A DNA stretch of 64,000 bases from an uncultured Lachnospiraceae bacterium (GTDB lineage Bacteria > Bacillota > Clostridia > Lachnospirales > Lachnospiraceae). The stretch is taken from assembly GCA_934317845.1 (NCBI GenBank), contig CAKRES010000004.1, positions 1-64,000 of the forward strand, written 5' to 3'. Shown here piece by piece: positions 17,529 to 25,764 of this stretch. The notes under the pieces are model-generated. The model was not told the origin of the DNA, did no database searches, and worked only from the letters and a program-made list of their open reading frames with translations. Positions within the stretch are counted from its first letter, which is position 1. Each line of letters starts with the position of its first letter. The translations under genes were made by a program, and so were the position numbers.

Positions 17529-17556
17529 AACACAATAGGAATATTGTGTTTTTTTA
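17529..17556 (+). terminator. Riboswitch expression-platform terminator
   Basis: AACACAATA (17529-17537) pairs with TATTGTGTT (17542-17550), followed by a run of T. It lies between the cobalamin aptamer and the first structural gene and is the likely ligand-controlled terminator. Confidence 0.8.
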
Positions 17557-17582
17557 ATACCAAAAAACCCAAGGAGGATATT

Positions 17583-19478
17583 ATGAGAAACAATGTAGGA
17601 AAAAGAGTGCTGGCATATCTTTGCGTGCTGAGCTTATGTCTTGCATATTTACCAGCGTTTTCTAACACAGTAACAGCCAATGCTGCAGATGCAGAAAATG
17701 CGGCAGCAAGCGCAGACGTAACCGTAACAATGGTGGACAAAGGTGAAATTGCAGTCGGAAAAGACGAGAATAAGACACTGATGGCAGAGGTGCCGGTACA
17801 TGCAGTGGATCTGAATGCAGATGGAAAGATTGATATCGATGAGACCTTTAAAGCAATGCATGAGACATATTGCCCGGGCGGATTTGAGAGTAGTGTAGGT
17901 CAATACGGATTATCCGTAGACAAGCTGTGGGGAGATACCAGCGGAAGTTTTGGTTATTATGTAAATAATAATAGTGCATGGAGTCTGGCTGATGAGGTAA
18001 AAACAGGAGATTCTGTAAAGGGATTTGTTTATAAAGACGGTATAAAGTGGTCTGACCAGTATAGCTGGTTTGATGTAAACAAATGTAACGCGGCAGTGGG
18101 AAAAGAAGTTACGTTAAGTTTGAAGACATATGAATATGAGAATTATAATCCAATAGAGAAAGCATATGCCGGAGCAACGCTTGGCACTGTCTCAGCAGAT
18201 GGAACCTTTACCGCGTTTTCAAATGCTGTAACCGATGAAGAGGGAAAAGCTACGATTTCTTTTGATAAGGATGGAACGTATGTAGTATCTGCAAAGGCTC
18301 CAGAAGGGGCAAGTGTATTGGTTTCCCCTGTTTGTATTGTAACCATTGCAAGCGCAGATGTAACTGTGACAATGGTAGACAAGGGTAACATTGCAGTCGG
18401 AAATGATAAGAATAAGACATTGATGGCAGAGGTACCGGTACATGCAGTGGATCTGAATGCAGATGGAAAAATTGATATTGATGAGACCTTTAAAGCAATG
18501 CATGAGACATATTGTCCAGGTGGATTTGAAACTGGTTCAGGTACTTATGGAGCATATATAACTAAGATATGGGGAGTGGAAACTTCTAATTGTGGATATT
18601 TTGTAAATGACGAAAGTGCAGGCGGATTGACACAGGAAGTTAAAACAGGAGATTTCATAACTGCATGTGTATATAATAATGAATATGATTATGACCTGAG
18701 CGTATCTGATTATTATACTTGGTTTAATGTGAACAAATGCGATGTACAATCTGGCAAAAGTATTACTTTAAATTTGAAAAAGTATGATGGATATGACGAA
18801 AATTGGAACACAATAGTAAAACCATATGAAGGTGCCGTTCTTGGTACAGTTGCAGCAGATGGAACCTTTACTGCCTTTTCTAATGTGGTGACAGATGCAA
18901 ATGGAAACGCAACTATTTCCTTTGATAAAGCGGGAACCTATGTAGTATCTGCAAAAGCACCAGAGGGAGCTAGAACTATAGTTTCCCCAGTTTGTATTGT
19001 AACTGTTACCCCGGCACAGGTTACCCCTGAGCCAACTCCGGATCAGAAACCGGGCAAGGAAACAGATAAGACAACGGAAGAGGCACCTGCGATCACAATT
19101 ACTTTGACGATCAAGAAGGATACAGAAACAGCTACTACAGAAACAAAGACAACGGAAGCAACCCAGCCTTCCAGTGCACAGGAAACTGTAAAGAAAACAA
19201 CTGCCAAAGTTGCTTCTGTTACTTCTGCAAAGAAAAAGCAGGCTGCAGTTCAGTTAAAGAAGGTAAAGAAAGCAACCGGTTATCAGGTACAGCTTTCTAC
19301 ATCAAAGAAATTTACAAAGAAGACAACCGTAACAATCAATACTAAGAAGGTCAAATACACCTTTAAGAAATTAAAGAGTGGAAAAACCTACTATGTCAGA
19401 AGTCGTGCATACCGCAAGGAAAATAAAACTACTGTATATGGAAAATATAGCCGTATTGCAAAAGTTGTAGTAAAATAG
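17583..19478 (+). CDS. Secreted protein with two DUF4430-like/EF-hand repeats and an Fn3-like tail
   Basis: A secreted protein of 631 residues. It has a signal peptide ending near ANAA (residues 1-37), two tandem units of about 215 residues (43-256 and 257-475), a Thr/Pro/Glu-rich linker, and a C-terminal fibronectin-III-like domain (about 545-631). Each unit contains a calcium-loop-like DLNADGKIDIDE and a segment such as GSFGYYVNNNSAW...TGDSVKGFVY that resembles DUF4430, the beta domain of transcobalamin, and ends with an Ig-like DGTYVVSAKAPEGA. AAGGAGGA fixes the ATG at 17583. As first gene after the cobalamin riboswitch it probably helps capture corrinoids at the surface. No LPXTG sorting motif is present. 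Confidence 0.78.
   Translation: MRNNVGKRVLAYLCVLSLCLAYLPAFSNTVTANAADAENAAASADVTVTMVDKGEIAVGKDENKTLMAEVPVHAVDLNADGKIDIDETFKAMHETYCPGGFESSVGQYGLSVDKLWGDTSGSFGYYVNNNSAWSLADEVKTGDSVKGFVYKDGIKWSDQYSWFDVNKCNAAVGKEVTLSLKTYEYENYNPIEKAYAGATLGTVSADGTFTAFSNAVTDEEGKATISFDKDGTYVVSAKAPEGASVLVSPVCIVTIASADVTVTMVDKGNIAVGNDKNKTLMAEVPVHAVDLNADGKIDIDETFKAMHETYCPGGFETGSGTYGAYITKIWGVETSNCGYFVNDESAGGLTQEVKTGDFITACVYNNEYDYDLSVSDYYTWFNVNKCDVQSGKSITLNLKKYDGYDENWNTIVKPYEGAVLGTVAADGTFTAFSNVVTDANGNATISFDKAGTYVVSAKAPEGARTIVSPVCIVTVTPAQVTPEPTPDQKPGKETDKTTEEAPAITITLTIKKDTETATTETKTTEATQPSSAQETVKKTTAKVASVTSAKKKQAAVQLKKVKKATGYQVQLSTSKKFTKKTTVTINTKKVKYTFKKLKSGKTYYVRSRAYRKENKTTVYGKYSRIAKVVVK
17709..19008 (+). repeat. Tandem intragenic duplication
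   Basis: Two in-frame units (17709-18350 and 18351-19008) begin with AGCGCAGA and stay nearly identical for about 170 bases, including the EF-hand-like loop. They diverge in the ligand-facing middle and converge again at the Ig-like end. The pattern indicates an internal duplication with selection acting on the centre. Confidence 0.85.
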
Positions 19479-19532
19479 TATGATGCTGATAAATTAGTAT
19501 GTTACATTTAGAAGTTAAAGGAGGCAAAGCGT

Positions 19533-21365
19533 ATGAAACAGGTACAAAAAAAGGTATGCTGTATCGGGCTGAGCCTCCTTCTTCTTTGTTTTTATTTGAT
19601 CCAGCCGGCAGCAGCTGATGCACAGAAGGGAAAAGCGGCACTTGATCAGGTGTTGTCGTATTTAAGTGGAGTATCAGAGCAGGAGACTCCGGGGGACTGG
19701 GAGATTTTTACCCTTGCCAGAGGAGGAAAGCTGACAGATACGGCAAAGGCTGCTTATTTTGCTGCTTTAGAACAGCGATTAGAGGAAAAGAAAGGGATTC
19801 TATCAAAGAACCGCTCGACAGAGTATACCAGAACCATACTTGCGCTCAGCAGTGTAGGGGTGGATGCTTCTAATGTATATGGCTATTCTTTGCTAGAGCC
19901 TCTTTCCAATTATGATTATGTGGTCACACAGGGAATTTATGGCGGGATCTATGCACTTTTAGCTCTGGACAGCAGAGGGTATGAGATTCCAACTGTGCCG
20001 CAGGGATATACACAGAATACGAGAGAAAAACTGGTTTCCTATCTGTTGTCGAAGCAGTTGGAAGATGGCGGATTTGCATTTTCCGGACGTTATGCGGAGC
20101 CGGACACGACATCGATCGTCATCTCTGCGCTGACACCATACAGCCAGACGATCGATGGGGTACAGGCTGCAATAGAAAAAGCAGTGGCTAAGCTTTCTCA
20201 GATGATGGGAGAGGATGGAAGTTATAAAAGCTACGGAGCAGTCAATTCAGAAAGTACAGCGCAGGTGCTTACTGCCCTGAGTGTAGCACATATATCGGTG
20301 GAAGATTCCCGCTTCCAAAAGGAAAATGGAAATCCGCTTACCGCATTGCTTACATTCCAGCTTGCCGATGGTTCTTTTTGTCACGTAAAGGATGGTGGAA
20401 GCAATCGCATGGCAACACAGCAGGCGGCATATGCACTGGTTGCCTATGCGCGTGATCAGGAAAATGCTACTTCTCTTTATTCCATGTCTGAGGTCGCGCA
20501 GGATACCACGTTGCAGCAGGACAAAAAGGAACTGAATGTTCAGGAGTTATTTGGGTCGGCAGCGGGTGAAGAAGAGAAAAATCCGGCGGATGATAGCAAT
20601 GAAAAGGAAACAGAGCAGCAGACACCAGAGACTACAGAGGTGAAAAAGGAAGAAGCTTCTACAGAGCAGATCACTTCGGTACAGGTGATAGAACCTTCTT
20701 CTGTAAAGCAGCCGGAAAAGGAAGAAAAACAAAAAACAACGATGAAGAAGCCATTTCCGAAAAAGAATATTGTCTTGAAAAAAGAAAAAAGAAAACAGGC
20801 GAAAAAGCAGTCGGTAGCAACAATTTCAGCTAAAAATGAAGTATCGCATTTACAGAGGAAGCAAAAGACATCATTTTATCAGAAGAAGCAAAAAAAGAAA
20901 AAGGCAGCACTTTACCAGGCTGTGTCAGAGAAAAAAATGCAGGAATTTGCATGGCTTAGCGACACCTACGATGGGTTTCATGTGACGAAAAAGCAGACAT
21001 TTCCGTGCTCGATCCGTGTGAAAACTGCATTGCCGGATGGCGACTATGTGCTTTGTCAGTATTTTGGTATGGAAGATAAGGTAGCAGCACTTGCCAAAGT
21101 TACTGTGAAAGATGGTGCGTGCCAGATAGTGGTAGAGGAAGCGGGAGATTATTTTCTTGCGGATAAGGTGCGGAATTCTACTGTAGTGCAGGAACAAAGC
21201 AAACAACAAAAAGTGGTTACGACAGTAAAGGCAGAACAGTCTCAGAAGAAAAAAGAGACTGGGAAAGAACATAAGACAGAGAAGCAGGAGCGTATCTTTT
21301 TCACTGCCCTACTTCTTTTGATCGTGATAGGAGTTTTTGTATGGAGAAGAAAAAGAAGATCATAA
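19533..21365 (+). CDS. Membrane-anchored alpha/alpha-barrel protein resembling the transcobalamin/intrinsic-factor alpha domain
   Basis: The 610-residue protein has a signal peptide (residues 1-28), then about 300 residues of prenyltransferase/squalene-oxidase-type helical repeats (for example STEYTRTILALSSVGVD, LLSKQLEDGGFAFSG, NSESTAQVLTALS, QQAAYALVAYA). A Lys/Glu-rich low-complexity stalk, a small beta domain near residues 470-560 and a C-terminal helix FFTALLLLIVIGVFVW followed by RRKRR anchor it in the membrane. The same alpha-barrel forms the large domain of animal intrinsic factor and transcobalamin. It overlaps the DUF4430 lipoprotein gene by 25 bases and is under the same cobalamin riboswitch. 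Cobalamin binding is inferred, not shown. Confidence 0.78.
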   Translation: MKQVQKKVCCIGLSLLLLCFYLIQPAAADAQKGKAALDQVLSYLSGVSEQETPGDWEIFTLARGGKLTDTAKAAYFAALEQRLEEKKGILSKNRSTEYTRTILALSSVGVDASNVYGYSLLEPLSNYDYVVTQGIYGGIYALLALDSRGYEIPTVPQGYTQNTREKLVSYLLSKQLEDGGFAFSGRYAEPDTTSIVISALTPYSQTIDGVQAAIEKAVAKLSQMMGEDGSYKSYGAVNSESTAQVLTALSVAHISVEDSRFQKENGNPLTALLTFQLADGSFCHVKDGGSNRMATQQAAYALVAYARDQENATSLYSMSEVAQDTTLQQDKKELNVQELFGSAAGEEEKNPADDSNEKETEQQTPETTEVKKEEASTEQITSVQVIEPSSVKQPEKEEKQKTTMKKPFPKKNIVLKKEKRKQAKKQSVATISAKNEVSHLQRKQKTSFYQKKQKKKKAALYQAVSEKKMQEFAWLSDTYDGFHVTKKQTFPCSIRVKTALPDGDYVLCQYFGMEDKVAALAKVTVKDGACQIVVEEAGDYFLADKVRNSTVVQEQSKQQKVVTTVKAEQSQKKKETGKEHKTEKQERIFFTALLLLIVIGVFVWRRKRRS

Positions 21366-22153
21366 GTTTGTTACTGCTTGTAACACTTTGCCTTTTTTCA
21401 GGCTGTGGTACGGGAAATAAAAATGTTTCGTCGGCTGCAAAGTCAGAAACGGAACAGACGGTTTCCAAAGAGGCAACGACAGAAGAGGATTACATTGTGC
21501 CGGATGATCTAAAGGAGCAGAGTCAGGAACAGAAGGCGGACCAAAAAAAGAAAAAAGAGCAGACGACAGAACAAAATAAAGAAGAAAAAACAGATAAGAA
21601 AGATACAACACCGGAAGCAAAGAACGAGAAGCAGACAACTTCTAAAAAAACAAAGAAAAAATCTTCCAGTAAAAAACAAACAGCATCTTCTGTAACGACA
21701 GAGCAGAGTACGCAGACGGATCTGTCCAATACTGTAAAAAGCACCACGGCAGAAAGTGCAACCGAAGAAACGGTGACAGCAGATACGGTCAGCCTGACGA
21801 TCGAATGTAAAAATCTTTTGGATCATATGGATCGGGTAAAGAAAAACAAGCGTGGTCTGGTTCCAAAGGATGGCATGATCTATCAGAATGCGGAAGTATC
21901 CTTTACACAGGGAGACACGGTGTTTGATGTACTGCAGCGGGAAACGAAAGCACATAAGATTCCGATGGAATACACGTATACGCCGGGCTATAAAACAAAC
22001 TATATCGAGGGAATTTACAATCTCTACGAATTTGATGCCGGGGAGACCTCCGGGTGGAAATATCAGGTAAATGGAGTGGTTCCGAATTATGGCTGCAGCA
22101 AATACACCTTGAACAAAGGGGATCAGATCATCTGGTTTTACGTTTTGGAGTAA
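21341..22153 (+). CDS. DUF4430 (transcobalamin beta-domain-like) lipoprotein
   Basis: A 270-residue lipoprotein: signal peptide with lipobox LFSGC, a stalk of about 110 residues rich in Lys, Glu, Gln, Ser and Thr, and a C-terminal DUF4430 domain (about residues 145-270). The domain contains GDTVFDVLQRE, YIEGIYNLYEFDAGETSG, WKYQVNGVVPNYGCSKYTL and the end GDQIIWFYVLE. In transcobalamin this domain caps the corrin ring bound by the alpha-barrel. Gene overlap with the preceding barrel protein suggests the two form a split cobalamin-binding receptor feeding the ECF importer. Confidence 0.83.
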   Translation: MEKKKKIISLLLLVTLCLFSGCGTGNKNVSSAAKSETEQTVSKEATTEEDYIVPDDLKEQSQEQKADQKKKKEQTTEQNKEEKTDKKDTTPEAKNEKQTTSKKTKKKSSSKKQTASSVTTEQSTQTDLSNTVKSTTAESATEETVTADTVSLTIECKNLLDHMDRVKKNKRGLVPKDGMIYQNAEVSFTQGDTVFDVLQRETKAHKIPMEYTYTPGYKTNYIEGIYNLYEFDAGETSGWKYQVNGVVPNYGCSKYTLNKGDQIIWFYVLE

Positions 22154-22156
22154 GAG

Positions 22157-22996
22157 ATGGAAATAAAGAGATTACATCCGGTTAGTAACTTCATATGGAT
22201 CGCAGTTATGGCGGGGGTTTTAATGGTATCCATGAGCCCGTTTTATGTAAGCATTGCATTGGTCACGGCAATGCTTACTTTGCTTTATCAAAAAGGACGT
22301 TCTTTCTGGCGTATGCTATTAAAATGCCTTCCCTTGTTTTTGCTTCCGGTGCTTTTAAATCCGCTGTTTTCCCATGAAGGAATGACGATCCTGCTCTATT
22401 TTAAGAATGGCAATCCTCTTACACTCGAATCTATCTACTATGGACTGGGGATGGGGGAAATGTTGCTTTCTGTCCTGCTTTGGTACGCCATTTTAAATGA
22501 CTCTATGTCATCCGACAAATGGGTGCAGCTTTTCGGACGATTTGCTCCTTTTTTCGGTCTGCTTTTTTCGATGGTGCTGCGAATGATCCCCACTTATCAG
22601 AAAGCAGAGAAAAAGATACGGGAATGTAATCCGAACCAAAAGGCGGGGAATCGGTTTTTGATGCTGCTGACCTATGCACTTGAAACTTCCGTGGACACGG
22701 CAGATTCGATGGCAGCGCGGGGGTATGGCAGTCACTGTCGGCATAATTTTAAGATTTACCGCTGGCGGTTTTTTGACAGCGTGATCGTACTGCTTAGTGT
22801 GTTAGTGCTTGGTGGGATCATGCTTGCTTCTTATCGGGAAATGCTGACATTTTATTATTATCCGATCGTGTATCAGGAACAGAATATCTTATGGGCAGCA
22901 GTTTGTTATGGTGGTTATGCGCTGCTCGGACTGCTTCCGCTTGGAATTGAAATAAAGGAGAAGATACGATGGAATTACTTGGAATCAAAGATCTGA
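22157..22996 (+). CDS. ecfT: ECF transporter transmembrane subunit (EcfT)
   Basis: A 279-residue membrane protein with five or more predicted helices and, in the C-terminal half, the EcfT coupling signatures: SMAARGYGSHCRH (A-R-G motif region) and the preceding RMIPTYQKAEKKIRE. It transfers motion from the ATPases to the substrate-binding S subunit. It starts three bases after the lipoprotein stop and overlaps the ATPase gene by 28 bases, so it belongs to the riboswitch-controlled transcript. Confidence 0.85.
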   Translation: MEIKRLHPVSNFIWIAVMAGVLMVSMSPFYVSIALVTAMLTLLYQKGRSFWRMLLKCLPLFLLPVLLNPLFSHEGMTILLYFKNGNPLTLESIYYGLGMGEMLLSVLLWYAILNDSMSSDKWVQLFGRFAPFFGLLFSMVLRMIPTYQKAEKKIRECNPNQKAGNRFLMLLTYALETSVDTADSMAARGYGSHCRHNFKIYRWRFFDSVIVLLSVLVLGGIMLASYREMLTFYYYPIVYQEQNILWAAVCYGGYALLGLLPLGIEIKEKIRWNYLESKI

Positions 22997-24525
22997 CATT
23001 TGCATATCCGGGGCAGGAGCCATGTCTTTCCCATGTAAATCTGTCTATCAAAGAGGGAGAGATGCTGTTGCTGCTCGGGAGCTCCGGTTCCGGAAAGACG
23101 ACACTGTTAAAGCAATGCAAATGGGAGCTTACTCCGTTTGGAACAAGGAGTGGTGAGGTGACCTACCGGCATCAGCCTTTGGAGCAGTGCAGCAAAGAAG
23201 TGCAGCATTTTGAGATTGGCTATGTTTTTCAGGATCCGAATCATCAGATCGTGACAGATAAGGTATGGCATGAGCTTGCGTTTGGATTGGAAAACAAAGG
23301 ACTTAGTCAGGCTGAAATGGAACTTAAGATTGCTGAGGTAGCAAACTATTTCGGGATTACGGACTGGTTTCAGAAAGAAACAGATGCCTTATCAGGGGGA
23401 CAGAAGCAGATTTTAAATCTGGCAAGTGTACTCACAATGGATCCAAAGGTCATTCTGCTTGACGAACCGACGAGTCAGCTTGATCCGATTAGTGCAAAGC
23501 AGTTTTTGACACTGCTTTCACGCATTAAACAGGAACTTGGTATTGCTATTATCTTAACGGAACACCGTGTAGACGAAGTGATGGAACTTGCTGATCAGGT
23601 GATGTGGTTAGAACAGGGTATGCCGCTTTTCTATGAGACAACAAAGCAGGCGGTTCCGTTTCTCTATGAACATAAGCCACTCTACCTGCCAACTGTGACC
23701 AGAATAACGGCACGGTGCAGTAAGGAACGGGAGTTTCCACTTACCCTTCCTGCCGCAAAAGAAGCACTTCGGTCACTGGATCTTCCAAAGACGATATATC
23801 AACCGGAAAAAGTGCAGAAGAAAAGAAAGAAAAAAGATGCTGTTCTTTTGGCAAAGGATGTCTATTTTCGATATGAACGGCACCAAAAAGACCAGTTGGC
23901 CGGGCTGTCTTTTACGGTAGAAGAAGGAGAATGTTATGCCCTTTTTGGTGGAAATGGAAGTGGAAAGACCACGCTGCTCCGCCTGCTTCAGAGCATGGTA
24001 AAACCGTATGCAGGAAAAATTGCGGTGAAAAAAAAGATTGGGTATTTATGTCAGGACCCGGTATTTCATTTTACTTCTGATCTTGTGGAAGAGGAAGTGC
24101 ATGAGACAAAGGAAACACTTTTGCAGCAATTTGGCATGAAAGAGCTGTTGCAGAAACATCCTTATGATCTAAGCGGTGGAGAACAGGAGCGGCTGGCACT
24201 GCTGATCGTACTTAAGGATGAGCCGGATATTTTGCTGCTGGATGAACCGACGAAAGGGTTAGACCCGGACAATAAAGCGCAATTATTAAAACTTTTAAAA
24301 GAGCTGAAACAGGAAGGAAAGACCATTGTATTGGTGACACATGATCTGGCATTTGCGGCAGAAATTGCAGATACTTGTGGATTGCTGTTTGACGGACATA
24401 TCGTAGGCGAAAGTATGACACGGGAATTTTTTACGCATAATACCTACTATACGACCGTGACGCGCAGGCTTATGAAGGGACAGCAGGATCAGGTGATCCG
24501 GGAAGATGAGGTGGTGTGCCAATGA
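22969..24525 (+). CDS. ecfA: ECF transporter fused double ATPase (EcfA-EcfA)
   Basis: The 518-residue protein carries two full ABC ATPase domains in one chain. Domain 1: Walker A LGSSGSGKTT near residue 35, signature LSGGQKQ, Walker B ILLDEPTSQLD, H-loop TEHRVDE. Domain 2 (from about residue 285): GGNGSGKTT, LSGGEQERL, ILLLDEPTKGLD and THDLAFA. Most ECF systems use two separate genes (ecfA1, ecfA2). Both sites look intact, so the fusion should be a functional heterodimer equivalent. A dedicated (group I) ECF transporter is implied by the linked S gene. Confidence 0.88.
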   Translation: MELLGIKDLTFAYPGQEPCLSHVNLSIKEGEMLLLLGSSGSGKTTLLKQCKWELTPFGTRSGEVTYRHQPLEQCSKEVQHFEIGYVFQDPNHQIVTDKVWHELAFGLENKGLSQAEMELKIAEVANYFGITDWFQKETDALSGGQKQILNLASVLTMDPKVILLDEPTSQLDPISAKQFLTLLSRIKQELGIAIILTEHRVDEVMELADQVMWLEQGMPLFYETTKQAVPFLYEHKPLYLPTVTRITARCSKEREFPLTLPAAKEALRSLDLPKTIYQPEKVQKKRKKKDAVLLAKDVYFRYERHQKDQLAGLSFTVEEGECYALFGGNGSGKTTLLRLLQSMVKPYAGKIAVKKKIGYLCQDPVFHFTSDLVEEEVHETKETLLQQFGMKELLQKHPYDLSGGEQERLALLIVLKDEPDILLLDEPTKGLDPDNKAQLLKLLKELKQEGKTIVLVTHDLAFAAEIADTCGLLFDGHIVGESMTREFFTHNTYYTTVTRRLMKGQQDQVIREDEVVCQ

Positions 24526-25181
24526 AATCGTACTATTTGATCTCCCTGCTTTTGCTGGCTCTGGCTGCTGTACCATTTCTGGTACGGGCATTAAAAGACA
24601 CAAGACACAGAGGAAGAGAACTTACCGTGATCGCAGTTATGACAGCAATTGCAGTGATCGTGCGCAGTGTATTTTATATGCTGCCACAGGTAAAGCCGAT
24701 GGCTGCCGTAGTCATTTTAACCGGAATCTCCTTTGGGGGCAGTGCAGGATTTTTAACCGGAATGTTAAGTGGCTTTGTCTCCAACTTTATTTTTGGACAA
24801 GGACCGTGGACTCCGTGGCAGATGCTCGGTTTCGGAATGCTCGGAGCCTTGGCGGGCTGGCTGTTTCAGAAAAGAACGATCAGCCAAAAAACCAGAATAC
24901 TTGCTACAATTTATGCATTTTTCAGTGTATTACTACTGTATGGAATGTTGCTTGATACGGCAACGGTACTGTTATCCGGCAATGCACCAACGAAAGGGAT
25001 GTTTCTTGCAACCTATGCATCCGGATTCGTATTTAACCTGATCCATGCAGGAGCAAGTGCAGTATTTCTTTTCCTATTTTATTATCCGGTAACCAAACGA
25101 TTAGAACGCATACAAATCAAATACGGGGTATTTTTCAATCAAAAAAAATTTTTATCTGGGAGCAATTTCACCGATACCTGA
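24522..25181 (+). CDS. ECF transporter substrate-binding (S) component, probably cobalamin
   Basis: A 219-residue protein with about six membrane helices and the small-residue-rich segments typical of S components, including ISFGGSAGFLTGMLSGFVSN and GPWTPWQMLGFGMLGALAG. The start at ATG 24522 was chosen over the GTG at 24516. It closes the riboswitch-controlled operon, so cobalamin or a related corrinoid is the likely substrate. It belongs to a distinct class from BtuCDF. Confidence 0.8.
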   Translation: MKSYYLISLLLLALAAVPFLVRALKDTRHRGRELTVIAVMTAIAVIVRSVFYMLPQVKPMAAVVILTGISFGGSAGFLTGMLSGFVSNFIFGQGPWTPWQMLGFGMLGALAGWLFQKRTISQKTRILATIYAFFSVLLLYGMLLDTATVLLSGNAPTKGMFLATYASGFVFNLIHAGASAVFLFLFYYPVTKRLERIQIKYGVFFNQKKFLSGSNFTDT

Positions 25182-25219
25182 CAGCTGCTTCCACTATAAA
25201 ATTCTCTGACAGTGTATAA

Positions 25220-25557
25220 GCATCCGAGCAGCTTGGTCTTTCATTGACGCTGATCACCAGCTTTTTTTAAAAGTCTTTATCTGGCTGTTCATGCATATGT
25301 GTCCGAACGGGTGCGCCCCTTTGTGGGATCAGGTATTTTTTCAGGCACGCTTGCGCTTAGGTTGCACTGCGTAGCGGTGCGTAATGCCCTAAAATACAGG
25401 GCATAAGCACCGACGCGTGCAAATGAGCCTGAAAAATACCTGAAACCCACTGGGGCGATTACGGAAAGGACACATTGTTATGCATGAAGCAGCCAGATAA
25501 TTAGACTTTAAAAAAGCGTAGGTAACAAGTCAATTAAATCCCCGGTTGTCCGGATGC
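25220..25557. mobile_element. MITE-like inverted-repeat element, copy 1
   Basis: The element begins GCATCCG and ends CGGATGC and is flanked by the direct repeat TATAA (25215-25219 and 25558-25562). Nearly the whole length folds on itself: outer arms pair around 25220-25313 with 25458-25557, and an inner hairpin runs from CGCCCC (25314) to GGGGCG (25457). The apical stem is ATGCCCT-AAAATAC-AGGGCAT. It has no transposase gene. A second copy at 42589-42872 shares a 49-base identical core. Confidence 0.82.
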
Positions 25558-25632
25558 TATAACATTTTCCGATAAATTATGAAGTGGGAGGAGGATCGCA
25601 GCTTCTGTAAGGGAAGTTTTTGGGAATACCCC

Positions 25633-25690
25633 TTGATATCACTGCATGCATTTGCTAGAATGTACATGGCAAATCCTACTAATTAGTAGG
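25633..25690 (+). promoter_or_regulatory. SMS promoter with palindromic Rrf2-type operator
   Basis: TTGATA (25633-25638), a 17-base spacer and TAGAAT (25656-25661) form a promoter. The perfect 16-base palindrome CCTACTAATTAGTAGG (25675-25690) covers roughly +8 to +23, a repressor position. A related dyad lies in the rrf2 promoter at 27496-27512. Confidence 0.75.
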
Positions 25691-25764
25691 TGATGAGGGA
25701 AAAGAACAATAGAAGGTTTTGTGAGCGGGAAAGAGAAAACGAGACAAGACGGAGGAAAAGAAAC

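Larger units (their letters stand above)
25182..25764 (+). other. Intergenic region between ECF and SMS operons
   Basis: No gene is supported here. The interval contains a 338-bp MITE-like inverted-repeat element (25220-25557) and a promoter with an Rrf2-type dyad (25633-25690), both listed separately. No clear terminator follows the ECF operon except the element's own hairpin. Confidence 0.6.

Noticed and set aside
19533..21365. LPXTG-type wall anchor in the barrel protein
   Set aside because: The C-terminus is a hydrophobic helix followed by Arg/Lys residues, but no LPXTG-like motif precedes it, so membrane anchoring is the better reading.
25300..25460. CRISPR-like repeat from the two copies of the element
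   Set aside because: There are only two copies 17 kb apart, with no spacers and no cas genes; the structure is a MITE-type inverted repeat.
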